Positions 43,401-53,417 are shown, numbered from the stretch's first letter. The stretch is 64,000 nt of DNA from Blastomonas sp. AAP53 (GCF_000331245.1 NZ_ANFZ01000009.1:372001-436000); one strand, 5' to 3'. Made by a program: numbers and translations. Notes: generated by a model from the sequence alone, not told the origin.

Positions 43401-45922
43401 CGACCGATCAACTTCAGCATCAACCGCCAGCGCAGCCGCGTGATCCTGCTGCGCTGCATGCAGAGCTTGATGCGGTCTGGAAGGCTCTGCCGGGCTGGCG
43501 TGGGTTCGTGTGCGAGGTAAACCACGGCGCGATCGGCCTGCGCTTCATGGCGACCGCGATCGTGTATTTCGCGATTGGCGGGGTGCTTGCGATGCTGATC
43601 CGCGTCCAGCTGGCCAGCCCGCGCGCGGCCTTCATCGGGCCGGACATCTACAACCAGTTGTTCACGATGCACGGCACGATCATGATGTTCCTGTTCGCTA
43701 TCCCGATGCTGGAGGGGCTGGCGCTTTACCTGCTGCCCAAGGTGATGGGCGCGCGTGACATGGCCTATCCGCGGCTCTCGGCTCTGGGCTGGTGGTGTTA
43801 TGCGCTGGGCGGGCTGATCCTGCTGGTGGCGATGCTCGCGGGCGTTGCGCCCGATAGCGGGTGGTTCATGTACACGCCGCTGTCGGACAAGGTGCACACA
43901 CCGGGGATCAATGCTGATGTCTGGCTGCTTGGCATAACCTTTGTCGAGATATCGGCGATCTGCGCGGCGGTGGAAATCACCGTGTCGATCCTCAAGCTGC
44001 GCGCAGAGGGCATGGCGCTGACGCGTCTGCCGCTGTTTGCCTGGTACATGCTGGGCACGGCGGCGATGATGCTGATCGGCTTTCCGCCGCTGATCCTGGG
44101 ATCGATCCTGCTCGAGGCGCAGCGGGCGTTCGATTGGGCGTTCTTCGATCCCGCGCGCGGCGGCGATCCAATCCTGTGGCAGCACCTGTTCTGGCTGTTC
44201 GGCCATCCTGAGGTGTATATCATTTTCCTGCCCGCAGCAGGCGCGCTCTCGATGATGATCGCAACCTTCGCGCGCCAGCCGCTGATCGGCCATGCGATGA
44301 TCGTTGCTGCGATCTGGGCGATGGTGTTCCTGAGCTTCGGGCTGTGGGTGCACCACATGTTCACCATCGGCATCCCGCATCTGGCGCTGGCGTTCTTTTC
44401 CGCCGCCTCCATGCTGGTCGCGGTGCCGACATCCGTGCAGATCTTCGCTTGGATCGGCACCTTGTGGAGCGGCAGGCCGCGCTGGTCGCTGCCGATGCTG
44501 CACATCACCGGCTTTTTCCTGACCTTTGTGCTGGGCGGACTCACCGGTGTTATGCTCGCCGCGGTGCCGTTCAACTGGCAGGCACACGACACCGCGTTCG
44601 TCACCGCGCATCTGCACTATGTGCTGATCGGCGGGTTCGTCTTTCCGATGCTGGCAGCGATCACTTACTGGATGCCGCATTTCACCGGGCGCGCGCCCGT
44701 GCGCGGGCTCAGCACGGCGGCGTTCTGGTTGATCTTCACAGGCGTGCACGGCACGTTCCTGGTGATGCACCTGACCGGCCTGCTCGGCATGCCGCGCCGG
44801 GTGAGCATCTATCCCGACAATCCCGAATGGGAGCTGCTCAACCTGATCTCATCGGTCGGTGGGTTCATCATGACCGCCGGCTTCGCGCTGTTTGCGGTCG
44901 ATATGGGGCTGCAACTGTTCATGGGGCGGCGCACGCGGCGTAACCCATGGCGGGCGACCAGCCTGGACTGGGCGATGCGGCTACCACCGCCCTCATACAA
45001 TCTCGCGTCACTGCCGCGCGCGGACACGGAAACCGACGAGCGCAAGCTGACGCCATCCCGGCTCGATACGCTGGCCACATCGCTGGCGATGGGTGAGGGG
45101 ATGCTGGCCGGCGCTCCGCGCGGCGTGCGTGAAACGCTGATGATCGATGCGGTCAGCGGCAAGGCTGAGGCAGTCGCGGTACTGCCGGGCAACACGATGC
45201 GTCCGTTCATGACCGCGCTGACGATCGGGCTGTTCTTCCTGTCGATGCTGGCGGGCTTCTACTGGGCTGCGGCAGCGGCGTTGGTGCTGGTCGCGATTGT
45301 CTGCGCCAGCTGGATCCGTCCGGTCGTGCCGGCTGACCCGGACTATGGCGCTGTCGCTGATCGGATCGAAGGACTGCCGGCAACGCCATTCTATTCGCAT
45401 GGGCCGGGCTGGTGGGGCTCTGCCGTGCTGCTACTCGCCAATAGCAGCCTTTTCCTCTCGTTGCTGTTCGCGGTCGCGTTTCTGGCGGTCGTCGCTCCAG
45501 GCTGGGACACTGTGCCAGCGGATAATGCTCTCAGCGCTGGGCAGCTGGCCGGATTGCTGGTCACGGCCATTGGCGGTGCACAGCTTCTATGGGCTGCGAT
45601 GTGCTCAAGGTCGCATGGCGGCATGGCAAGCCGGGCATTGGCATGGTCGGGCATTGTGGTGGTCGCTGCCGGGGCGCTGGTATCTGCCGTGCTGCTGGAC
45701 GGGTCCCCGACGACCCATGCGCGCTATGCGGTGCAAGGCGCGATTTTGGCGTATCTCGTCATCCACGTCCTGATCCTGGTGACCATGCATCTGGCTGCTG
45801 CGCGCGCGCATCGCATCGGCGTTCAGCGCATCGTCACCCACGGCGTCCTTGCGCAATGGCACAGCTATACCGGTCTGGCGGCGATCATCGGCGCGCTCGC
45901 TCTTGGAGTGGAGGCGCTATGA
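43397..45922 (+). CDS. Fused cytochrome c oxidase subunit I-III
   Basis: 841 residues. Subunit I portion (about 1-560): GAIGLRFMATAIVYFAIGG, TMHGTIMMFLFAIP with haem ligand His, GARDMAYPRLSALGWW carrying the D-channel Asp, GHPEVYIIFLP with the Cu-B His, cross-linked Tyr and channel Glu, VHHMFTIG with two Cu-B His, and TAHLHYVLIGG with the haem a3/a ligands. These place it among type A haem-copper oxidases pumping protons. Residues about 600-841 form a divergent subunit III. Fusion of I and III is known in caa3-type enzymes. Confidence 0.92.
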   Translation: MTTDQLQHQPPAQPRDPAALHAELDAVWKALPGWRGFVCEVNHGAIGLRFMATAIVYFAIGGVLAMLIRVQLASPRAAFIGPDIYNQLFTMHGTIMMFLFAIPMLEGLALYLLPKVMGARDMAYPRLSALGWWCYALGGLILLVAMLAGVAPDSGWFMYTPLSDKVHTPGINADVWLLGITFVEISAICAAVEITVSILKLRAEGMALTRLPLFAWYMLGTAAMMLIGFPPLILGSILLEAQRAFDWAFFDPARGGDPILWQHLFWLFGHPEVYIIFLPAAGALSMMIATFARQPLIGHAMIVAAIWAMVFLSFGLWVHHMFTIGIPHLALAFFSAASMLVAVPTSVQIFAWIGTLWSGRPRWSLPMLHITGFFLTFVLGGLTGVMLAAVPFNWQAHDTAFVTAHLHYVLIGGFVFPMLAAITYWMPHFTGRAPVRGLSTAAFWLIFTGVHGTFLVMHLTGLLGMPRRVSIYPDNPEWELLNLISSVGGFIMTAGFALFAVDMGLQLFMGRRTRRNPWRATSLDWAMRLPPPSYNLASLPRADTETDERKLTPSRLDTLATSLAMGEGMLAGAPRGVRETLMIDAVSGKAEAVAVLPGNTMRPFMTALTIGLFFLSMLAGFYWAAAAALVLVAIVCASWIRPVVPADPDYGAVADRIEGLPATPFYSHGPGWWGSAVLLLANSSLFLSLLFAVAFLAVVAPGWDTVPADNALSAGQLAGLLVTAIGGAQLLWAAMCSRSHGGMASRALAWSGIVVVAAGALVSAVLLDGSPTTHARYAVQGAILAYLVIHVLILVTMHLAAARAHRIGVQRIVTHGVLAQWHSYTGLAAIIGALALGVEAL

Positions 45923-46239
45923 GAGAGGGCCCGACCTTGTTCCGCGTGACCTTGGCGCTGCTGTCTGGGCTGCTGCTGTGGGCGGCCTGGTTTGCGCTCG
46001 CCTATGCGCTGCACGGTGCGCAATGTGCCGGGTCCACAGGCCTTTCGCAGACAGGGGGCCAGATCGCGCAGGTGGCATTGCTGCTCGCCACCCTGGTCAT
46101 CATCATTCTGCAGGCGCGCTGGGTAACCCAGCCACAGACGGCTAGCGGTCTGCACCGCACGGCGCGGTATCTTCAGGTGACGGCGATCGTGGCGACGGCG
46201 TTTGTCGGGGTGCCGATTTTCGTGCTCGCACCCTGTTGA
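45919..46239 (+). CDS. Small membrane protein of the oxidase cluster
   Basis: 106 residues, three hydrophobic spans (VTLALLSGLLLWAAWFALAYAL, IAQVALLLATLVIIILQA, LQVTAIVATAFVGVPIFVLAP). Start overlaps the subunit I-III stop (ATGA), so it belongs to the same transcript. May be a small accessory or subunit IV-like component; no family recognised. Confidence 0.68.
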   Translation: MREGPTLFRVTLALLSGLLLWAAWFALAYALHGAQCAGSTGLSQTGGQIAQVALLLATLVIIILQARWVTQPQTASGLHRTARYLQVTAIVATAFVGVPIFVLAPC

Positions 46240-46254
46240 TCAGATGGCCCGCGT

Positions 46255-47058
46255 TCAGGAGTTGGCGCTGGCGACCCTGCCCAGGGTCGCGTGTCCGTAG
46301 GCGATAGCCAGACCCAGCGTCGCGCCGCCTGCGATATTGCCCAATGTGCTGAACACCAGATTGGCGAGCATGGCCCCAAGATCGGGCGCAATCGATGGAT
46401 CGGCAAGCCAGCCCAGCGGCAGGATCGACATGTTGGCGACCGAGTGTTCCAGCCCGGCTGCCACGAAGATCATCACCGGGCCGAGGATGACCAGCAGCTT
46501 GGTGACGATCGATTTCGTGGCCATTGCCATCCACACCGCAAGGCACACCAGCACGTTGGCCAGCACACCCGAACAGAAGGTGGCGAGCGGGGTCTTGTCA
46601 AGCTTGGTGTCTGCCAGGGCGGCCGCCGCATCGCCCACACCTGCCGACAAGCCACCGGCTGCCCAGAACAATAGCGCGAGCATGACAGATCCGACCAGAT
46701 TGCCGATCCAGACCATGGTCCAGGCACCGATCATGCGGCGAACCTTCAGGTCACCGGTCGAGACGGGAAGAACCATCAGCGTGTTGCCGGTGAACAGTTC
46801 TGCACCCACGACCATCACCAGCATCAGGCCGACCGAAAATGCTGCACCTGCCAACAACTGGACAGCGCCGCCGTCCCCCATGTCCGACTGCGCAACCAGC
46901 GACACAATTGATCCGAACCCGATGAACACGCCTGCCAGAATCGCCAGTACCAGCATCCGGGGCCAGGCATGGCCAGCCTTGGCGGCAAGAAGCTCTGGCG
47001 CCACCTCTGCAATGGCATCGCCGACCGGATCGATGATAGCCTGCTGAGCGATGTTCAA
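46255..47058 (-). CDS. Formate/nitrite transporter family channel
   Basis: 267 residues, six membrane spans. FNT signatures: GVFIGFGSIVSLVAQSD (first half-helix region), VVGAELFTGNTLMVLPV and CSGVLANVLVCLAVWMAMAT, plus GLEHSVANMSILPLG with the central pore His. Passive or proton-coupled channel for formate, nitrite or related anions. Its start overlaps the stop of the molybdoenzyme gene (ATGA), linking it to that enzyme. Confidence 0.9.
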   Translation of the reverse strand: MNIAQQAIIDPVGDAIAEVAPELLAAKAGHAWPRMLVLAILAGVFIGFGSIVSLVAQSDMGDGGAVQLLAGAAFSVGLMLVMVVGAELFTGNTLMVLPVSTGDLKVRRMIGAWTMVWIGNLVGSVMLALLFWAAGGLSAGVGDAAAALADTKLDKTPLATFCSGVLANVLVCLAVWMAMATKSIVTKLLVILGPVMIFVAAGLEHSVANMSILPLGWLADPSIAPDLGAMLANLVFSTLGNIAGGATLGLAIAYGHATLGRVASANS

Positions 47059-49343
47059 TCTCCGGCCGAGATTCGAACAGGCACGGCCTTGCTCGCCGGG
47101 GTCTTCGATGCGCGATCGTGATGCGACAAGGCGATCAGCGGATTGAGCTCGGGATAATAGCCAACGATCGTGCCCGAAGGCAGATCGAACGGCACCACCT
47201 CCAGATTGTCGATCCGCCGGTTGTGGCCGTCCTCGGCGTCGCCCAGCAGCGAGATACGTTGCCCCGCAACCAGTCCTGCCGCCTCAATGTCGTCGTGACT
47301 GATCAGCACCACATCGCGCTTGCCTTCAATCCCGCGCAGCCGATCGCTGTAGCCATAGATGGTGGTGTTGAACTGGTCGTTGGAGCGGACCGTCACCAGC
47401 CGGTACCGCCCGGGATTGTCTGCCTTGTCCGTCGCGGCGAGCATGGCGGGGGAAGTGAACGACGCCTTGCCGCTCTCCGTTTTCCAGATGCGCTCGCGGG
47501 CACCATTGCCACGATAAAAGCCGCCCGGCTCGAACATGCGCGCGTTCATGTCATGGAATTCGTCATGATAGGTTTCGGCAATCAAGTCGCGGATCAAGCC
47601 ATAATCGCATGTCCATGCATCCCAGCGGACCTTGGGATTGGGCGCAAGCGTCGCCTTGGCGATGCCGGCAACGATCGCAGTCTCTGACAAGAGGTGCTCG
47701 CTCGCAGGTGTGCGGTGGCCGAGCGATCCGTGGATGTGGCTGAAACTGTCCTCGACCGTCACCGTCTGCGGGCCGGAGGCCTGGATGTCCTCTTCGCTGC
47801 GACCCAGGCAGGGGAGCAGATAGGCCGTGCGACCGTTGAACAGATGGTTGCGGTTGAGCTTGGTGGCGATCTGCACGCTGAGCTGCAGCTGCTCCCATGC
47901 CGGCTCGACCCGGCTCTGATCGGGAATGGCGCGCAGGAAATTACCGCCCAGCCCGATAAAGGCCTTGGCGCTTCCGTCCAGGATCGCCTCGCAGACCTCG
48001 ACCGTGGTCATCCCGGTATCGCGCGGCGGTTCGAAACCGAATTGCTCGGCGATCTTGTCGAGCGGCACCAGCTCGGGCTTTTCGGATATGCCGACCGTGC
48101 GCTGGCCCTGAACGTTGGAATGCCCCCGCACCGGGCAAATGCCTGCGCCCTTGCGCCCGATATGCCCGCGCATCAGCAGCAGGTTGACCAGCATCGCGAT
48201 ATTTTCAAATCCGTGGACGTGCTGGGTCAATCCCATGCCATAGACGCCGATCACGCGCTCTGCTTCGACATAGACCCGGCCGGCCTCCTCGATGTCGGAA
48301 CGGCTCAAGCCAGACTCCGCCTCGATTTTCTCCCACGAGGTCGTCTCGGCCAGCGTGCGGAACTCCTCGAAGCCCGTGCAGTGCTCGGCGATGAACGCGG
48401 TATCGATCAGACCGCCGCCGCGGGCCTGGTCCTGCGCAAACACATATTTGCACAGGCCCATGATGGCGGCGATATCCCCGCCGGCCCGCACCTGAAGATA
48501 CTGGCAGCTGATATCGGTATCGCCGCCTGTCAGCATCTGCCCCGGACGCTGGGGATTGGTGAAGCTGAGCAGTCCTTTTTCGCGGATCGGATTGAAGGTG
48601 ACGATCTTGCATCCACGCTCGACTGCCTTTTGCAGCGGGTGCAGAAAGCGAGGGCTGTTGGTGCCTGTATTCTGACCGAAGAAGAATATCGCATCGCACG
48701 CCTCGAAATCCTCGAGGATGCATGTGCCCACGGGAGAGCCGATCAGTTCGTTGAGCGTGACCGACGTCGTCTCATGGCACATGTTCGAGCTGTCGGGCAG
48801 ATTGTTGTGCCCATATAGCCGCGCGAACAGCGCGTAGAGATACGAGGTTTCCAGGCTTGCCCGGCCAGAGGCGTAGAACACCGCTGATTTGGGATCGATG
48901 GCCTGGAGTTCGGTGCCGATTGCGGCAAAGGCCTCGTCCCAGCTGCATTCGACATAATGGTCGCTGGCGGCATCATAGCGCAACGGATGGGTGAGGCGGC
49001 CGACATGTTCCAGATCATGGTCGCTCCATCCGCGCAGTTCGCTGACGGTGTGCTTGGCGAAGAATTCTGGCGTGCACCGGTGGCTGGTCAACTCCCAGAG
49101 CGTTGCCTTGGCACCATTCTCGCAAAATTCGAACGCATGCGGGTGCTTGGGCTTTCCCCATGCACAACTGGTGCACATGAACCCGCCCGTCTTGTTCTGC
49201 GACGACAGTGTCGCGAGCGCTCCGGGGGACGACATCTCGCGGGCCATGGTCTGTACCATGCCGCGCATCGAGCCCCATCCGCCCGCAGAGCTGTCGTACG
49301 AAACCGTGTCGGGGTCTTGTTCGGTGCTCGAATGCTTCGTCAT
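47055..49343 (-). CDS. FdhF/YdeP-family molybdopterin oxidoreductase
   Basis: 762 residues. N-terminal SSAGGWGSMRGM and GFMCTSCAWGKPKHPHAFEFCENGAKAT are typical of the YdeP-like branch of formate-dehydrogenase-type enzymes. Molybdopterin-binding segments include FFFGQNTGTNSPRFLHPLQKAVERG, GMGLTQHVHGFENIAMLVNLLLMRGHIG and VRSNDQFNTTIYGYSDRLRGI near the C-terminus. The E. coli homologue is linked to acid resistance but the reaction is undefined. ATG 49343 chosen (MTKHSST); GTG 49370 is possible. Operon with the FNT channel points to formate as substrate. Confidence 0.88.
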   Translation of the reverse strand: MTKHSSTEQDPDTVSYDSSAGGWGSMRGMVQTMAREMSSPGALATLSSQNKTGGFMCTSCAWGKPKHPHAFEFCENGAKATLWELTSHRCTPEFFAKHTVSELRGWSDHDLEHVGRLTHPLRYDAASDHYVECSWDEAFAAIGTELQAIDPKSAVFYASGRASLETSYLYALFARLYGHNNLPDSSNMCHETTSVTLNELIGSPVGTCILEDFEACDAIFFFGQNTGTNSPRFLHPLQKAVERGCKIVTFNPIREKGLLSFTNPQRPGQMLTGGDTDISCQYLQVRAGGDIAAIMGLCKYVFAQDQARGGGLIDTAFIAEHCTGFEEFRTLAETTSWEKIEAESGLSRSDIEEAGRVYVEAERVIGVYGMGLTQHVHGFENIAMLVNLLLMRGHIGRKGAGICPVRGHSNVQGQRTVGISEKPELVPLDKIAEQFGFEPPRDTGMTTVEVCEAILDGSAKAFIGLGGNFLRAIPDQSRVEPAWEQLQLSVQIATKLNRNHLFNGRTAYLLPCLGRSEEDIQASGPQTVTVEDSFSHIHGSLGHRTPASEHLLSETAIVAGIAKATLAPNPKVRWDAWTCDYGLIRDLIAETYHDEFHDMNARMFEPGGFYRGNGARERIWKTESGKASFTSPAMLAATDKADNPGRYRLVTVRSNDQFNTTIYGYSDRLRGIEGKRDVVLISHDDIEAAGLVAGQRISLLGDAEDGHNRRIDNLEVVPFDLPSGTIVGYYPELNPLIALSHHDRASKTPASKAVPVRISAGD

Positions 49344-49554
49344 GATATGCTGTTCTCCCAGGAGGCCCACGACAATTAAGCTTCACACGGCGTTGAGTTC
49401 CGGCGTTTTTTCCCGGGGCTCGGTACGATGGCAGCATCATGGGCCATGCGGTTGCGAACCATCCGAAAATCCAGCTTTCGATGTGACACGGCGTCGAGGG
49501 GCTTCGGTATTGGACGGCTCGACAATTCCCGCAGCTTCGCCCAGTGTCCGGCAG

Positions 49555-50679
49555 ATGCAGCCGTTGTCGCACTCCAAGCCCTTGTCCCGTCCCTGTCTTG
49601 CATGGTTCGTCGCAGCGATGTTCGGGATTGCAGCGCCCGTCGTGGCGATGCTGATGCTTGTGGAGGCACCGGCGCCGGCACCGCTGGCATTGGTCAGTGG
49701 CCCGATCCTGGCTCTCGGCCTGATGGGCACCGGCATGATCGCGGCGGCCATTGCCGGCCGACTGTGGGTGGGCGTTGGTCTGGCGCTGCTCGCCGGTGCC
49801 GGGCTGATCACGATGGCCCGTGCGCTGGGCATGCCGCCGCTACCGCATCCGTTCTCAACCGGCCTGGCCGTCATCATCGCCAGTTTCAGCTTTGCTGCAC
49901 GGGGCAGCCTGTTTGCCCGCTCGGCTTCCGACAAGGGCTGGTGGATCGCCGTCTTCGTCGTCGGCGGCGAGGCGGCGATGCTGTTGACTGCCTCTGCCAT
50001 GCCGGGCGCCTTGCCGGATTGGCTGTTGGTGCTGCTGCCGGCGCAATGGGCCAGCGTGGCGATCCAGACCGCGCTCACCGGCACCGGTACGCGCGCGGCC
50101 AGCGCGGCCTTGCTTGCCCTGGCGGGCACCGGAGGTGTGACAGTGCTGGTCGCCCGGCTATGGCCGCGTCGCTGGCCCTACCTGCTGATGTTTTCAGCGT
50201 GGCTTGGCCTGTCTGCGCTTGTCTGGCACCAGCCCGGCCCGCCGATGCCGCGCGCCGATTTGGTAATCGCCGCTGCACCCGTCGGACCGATCGCGCCGTT
50301 TGCGAAGACGCCGCCGGATGCCGCAACCGCCAGTGCACTCGCGCGCGTTCAGCGTCAGGTCGCCAAATGGCCTCCCGCTGCCGAACCCGACCTGACGCAG
50401 CGTGCGCGCAACCTGCTGCTGATCGCAGCCGTCGCCGATCTGTACGACACCGAACCCTTGCAATCCCATCTGCCGGTGCTGGTCGCCGCCGAACTTGAAG
50501 CGCGCGTGCCTGCCGAACAGCGCGCCGCGATCCTTGCCGCCATCGCCGCCGATCCGGCTGCCGGGAGCGTTGCCGCGCGCGAATCCCTGGCGATGCTGGG
50601 CCTGCCAGCAAATGTCGGGGATGCAGCGCCGGTGCGGAACCGGATGGGGCTGTATGCAGCGCGACTGGCCCGTAACTAG
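49555..50679 (+). CDS. Multispanning membrane protein, unknown function
   Basis: 374 residues. Seven or so hydrophobic spans in the first ~240 residues (for example CLAWFVAAMFGIAAPVVAMLML, LALVSGPILALGLMGTGMIAA, FVVGGEAAMLLTASAMPGA), then a soluble Ala-rich helical C-terminal domain of about 130 residues. Start at 49555 (MQPLSHSKP) is tentative. No known family recognised. Divergent from the molybdoenzyme and convergent with the response regulator. Confidence 0.58.
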   Translation: MQPLSHSKPLSRPCLAWFVAAMFGIAAPVVAMLMLVEAPAPAPLALVSGPILALGLMGTGMIAAAIAGRLWVGVGLALLAGAGLITMARALGMPPLPHPFSTGLAVIIASFSFAARGSLFARSASDKGWWIAVFVVGGEAAMLLTASAMPGALPDWLLVLLPAQWASVAIQTALTGTGTRAASAALLALAGTGGVTVLVARLWPRRWPYLLMFSAWLGLSALVWHQPGPPMPRADLVIAAAPVGPIAPFAKTPPDAATASALARVQRQVAKWPPAAEPDLTQRARNLLLIAAVADLYDTEPLQSHLPVLVAAELEARVPAEQRAAILAAIAADPAAGSVAARESLAMLGLPANVGDAAPVRNRMGLYAARLARN

Positions 50680-50795
50680 TACGCCCCGGGCGCGATCGGC
50701 CGTCTTGCGGATTGCTGCAGTGCCAAGGCTCAATGCGCACACGATGGCGCAAGGGATGGTCGCAGCCACCCCGCAGCGTCACCTTACCATGCGCT

Positions 50796-51458
50796 CTACG
50801 TCTGTCCGGTGCGCAAGGCTGCTCGGATCGCGTCGCTGCGTGAGTTGACTTCGAGCTTGCGGTAGATGGATTTGACGTGCGTGCCGATGGTGTGGGGCGA
50901 GATCGCCAGCGTGCGGGCGGCCTCCTTGTAGCTTTGTCCCTTGGCAAACGCCTGCAACAATTCGGTCTCCCGGGCGGACAGGCGGTTTTCGGGTTTGGCT
51001 GGGGCGGTTGCGGCGGCCAATGGCTCCGCGCGCAGAAAGCTCAACAGGTAGATCGCGGCAGACGGGCTGACCGGCGCTCCGCCTTCCAGCGTGGCGGCGA
51101 TGCCGTCCAGGATGACTTCCGGGCTGCTGTCCTTGAGCAGATAGCCATCTGCTCCGGCGACGATCGCCTTCACCACCGTATCACGGTCTCCGAAGGTGCT
51201 GATGATCAGCGCCTTGGCCTGGCTGCGCGCCTTGATTTGCGGGATCAAAGTGTAGCCAAGCCCATCGGGCAAGCCGATGTCGAGCAGGAAAAGGTCCGGT
51301 GACTGGTCCAGCAGCGCATCGGCGCTGGCAAGATCGGGCGCCATGCCGATGATCTCGAAGTCTGGCTGCATGGCGATGATGCCCTGGAAATACTGGCGCA
51401 CGATCGGATCGTCCTCGACGACGGCGATGCGGACAGCAGGGGATGACGACTCGCTCAT
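50796..51458 (-). CDS. NarL/LuxR-family response regulator
   Basis: 220 residues. Receiver domain with acidic pair EDDP near residue 16, phospho-acceptor Asp in LFLLDIGLPDG (about residue 56), and KALIISTFGD...KAIVAGADGYLLKD. LuxR HTH at the C-terminus: LSARETELLQAFAKGQSYKE, then AARTLAISPHTIGTHVKSIYRKLEV. Downstream partner of the histidine kinase gene 54 bases upstream on the same strand. Confidence 0.93.
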   Translation of the reverse strand: MSESSSPAVRIAVVEDDPIVRQYFQGIIAMQPDFEIIGMAPDLASADALLDQSPDLFLLDIGLPDGLGYTLIPQIKARSQAKALIISTFGDRDTVVKAIVAGADGYLLKDSSPEVILDGIAATLEGGAPVSPSAAIYLLSFLRAEPLAAATAPAKPENRLSARETELLQAFAKGQSYKEAARTLAISPHTIGTHVKSIYRKLEVNSRSDAIRAALRTGQT

Positions 51459-51512
51459 GGGCGCATTATCGACCAGTTCGCATGCGCTGCGAAGATACCA
51501 TGATATGGCATG

Positions 51513-53417
51513 TCACAGCGCCACATCCGCCCGTTCCAGCGGCAGTGCCAGCACGATCCTGGTGCCCCGGCCATCCTGACCGGGCAGGATGCTGGCAACA
51601 CCGTTCACCGATTGTGCGCGCGATTTCATGTTGGCCAGGCCGCGACCGACACTCTCGTCGGTGCCCAGACCTTTGCCGTCATCGGCCACTTCAAGCACCA
51701 GCCCGTCGTCACTACGTGCCGCCGTGACCGCGATCCGGCTGCACTGGGCGTGCTTGAGCGCGTTCGTCACAGCCTCTTGCAACACACGGAAAATCTGGAG
51801 CACATCGCGTGGGCCAAACACGCTGATCGCGCCGATGCTCTCGTCTTCCTTCCAGACGAAGTCGATCCCCACCGCCTGAACCCGGGGCTGAACCCGCGCC
51901 TTGAAGGTCGCCAGCGCCGATCCCAAGGATTCCCCGACAGAGTCCATGGAATCGACCATCAACCGCATCTCGTCGATCACCGATTGCAGCCCTTCTGCCA
52001 CCGTCGCTGGTTCGGCGATGCCCACCCTTGCCGAAAGCATGATCGACATCAGCTGGCTGCCCAGGCCATCGTGGAGATCGCGCATGATGCGGCGGCGTTC
52101 CTCGTCGAGCGCCTGTTCGCGGACCAGCGCCCGTTCGCGCTGCGCAGCCTCGGCCAACTCGGCCTCGCGCAACGCCACCTTCGCCTGCAACATGTCGTTG
52201 AGCGCGCCCTGCGACTGGAACAGGCGGAAGTTGCGCGCAAGGAAAGCCGCCATCATGGCCAGGATCAGGAAGGCCGACGAATAGCGGACATTGCCCGCCG
52301 GCAGGTGCTGCTCGGGAAACCAGGCCGAACTCGCATCAAGAAATAGTGCCGCCGCCATCACCGTCAGCAGGCTGCTCTCGAGCAGCCGGTCTTCCTGCGT
52401 GGTAACAAAGTGCCACAGCAGACGGGCAGCCACGGCAATCGCCGAGCCCATCAGGTGCCAGATCCAGATCAGCGTGGGCACATCAAAGCCCTCAGGCATC
52501 GGGACCGTATAGATATACCAGCCGATCACCGCGATCACGGCGGCATAGACCGCCATGGCGGCGGGCTGGAGCCATGGCACCGGCCTGCCGGTCCAGCTAT
52601 CGACAAAACACAGCATTGTTGCGGGAATCAGCCCGGAGATTGCGAAGAAGGCTAGCATTCGGCCCCAGCCATCAACCGGGGGATCGAGCCACAGGAAATA
52701 GCCGAACAGGGCGACGAACGAACCGCACAGCAGGCTGAGCCAGGCGGCAAACCGCCAGTCGTCCGAGCGAAACACCATGATCGTTGCAAGCAGGCCGAGC
52801 AGGCCCAACAGGGTTCCGCTGACCAATGGGAAACCGGAGGCAAGGAACAAGCTGCGCGCGCTATAGGCTTCAAGCGCTCGGTAATCGGCGATCTTGGGTG
52901 CAAGGATGTCGGTATAGGGAAAACCATCACGCAAGGTGATGTAGGTGAGGGTGTTGTCTCCGGGTCGCAGCAGACCGGAAGGTATGCGCGTAAGCGTGCG
53001 GATCTGCCCATCGAAACTGCCCGCTCCCGGTTCCATGCCGCCGCGTTCGACAATGGGTGTCCCGTTGACGGCGAGAATGTAGTTGTCGACTTCAAGATAG
53101 GAGATGATGCCAAGGCCATTTGCGGGCACGCTATCGACCGCAAAGGACATGCGAACCGCGAACAGGGCGGTGTCGCAGCAATATGTCCATGGCAAGGTCA
53201 CGGGCTGGTAGCTGGCGGTCGCGGCTTCGGCGAGAGTGGGTTGCCTGATCCGGGCGATCTCGACATCGCTGATCTGTGCCATCGCCGGGGCATCGCCTGG
53301 ATCGGCACGAAACACCAACTGGTCAATCACCACCCAGTACAGGGCCTGCGCCATGCCAATCGCCAGCGTCAGCATGGCCAGCTGCCGCCAGTTCATCCGC
53401 CTCAAAACCAGTGCCAC
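51513..53417 (-). CDS. Membrane sensor histidine kinase, HisKA_3 type
   Basis: 634 residues. N-terminal membrane helix, then an extracytoplasmic jelly-roll-like domain of about 150 residues (YCCDTALFAVRMSFAVDSV... YITLRDGFPYTDILAP), about seven further helices (190-400), a coiled coil, phospho-acceptor in EERRRIMRDLHDGLGSQL, and an ATPase domain with NALKHAQCSRI and VADDGKGLG. This layout is that of 7TM-DISM-like sensors. GTG 53417 with a G6 ribosome-binding tract five bases upstream is preferred; ATG 53396 is an alternative. Divergent from the exported-protein gene cluster. Confidence 0.9.
   Translation of the reverse strand: MALVLRRMNWRQLAMLTLAIGMAQALYWVVIDQLVFRADPGDAPAMAQISDVEIARIRQPTLAEAATASYQPVTLPWTYCCDTALFAVRMSFAVDSVPANGLGIISYLEVDNYILAVNGTPIVERGGMEPGAGSFDGQIRTLTRIPSGLLRPGDNTLTYITLRDGFPYTDILAPKIADYRALEAYSARSLFLASGFPLVSGTLLGLLGLLATIMVFRSDDWRFAAWLSLLCGSFVALFGYFLWLDPPVDGWGRMLAFFAISGLIPATMLCFVDSWTGRPVPWLQPAAMAVYAAVIAVIGWYIYTVPMPEGFDVPTLIWIWHLMGSAIAVAARLLWHFVTTQEDRLLESSLLTVMAAALFLDASSAWFPEQHLPAGNVRYSSAFLILAMMAAFLARNFRLFQSQGALNDMLQAKVALREAELAEAAQRERALVREQALDEERRRIMRDLHDGLGSQLMSIMLSARVGIAEPATVAEGLQSVIDEMRLMVDSMDSVGESLGSALATFKARVQPRVQAVGIDFVWKEDESIGAISVFGPRDVLQIFRVLQEAVTNALKHAQCSRIAVTAARSDDGLVLEVADDGKGLGTDESVGRGLANMKSRAQSVNGVASILPGQDGRGTRIVLALPLERADVAL

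Noticed and set aside
43295-44770. 491-codon open frame antisense to coxB/subunit I
   Set aside because: Shadow of the oxidase genes; dominated by Arg, Gln and His with no membrane or domain pattern.
47694-48818. 374-codon open frame antisense to the molybdoenzyme
   Set aside because: Shadow frame; the opposite strand encodes conserved molybdopterin motifs throughout.
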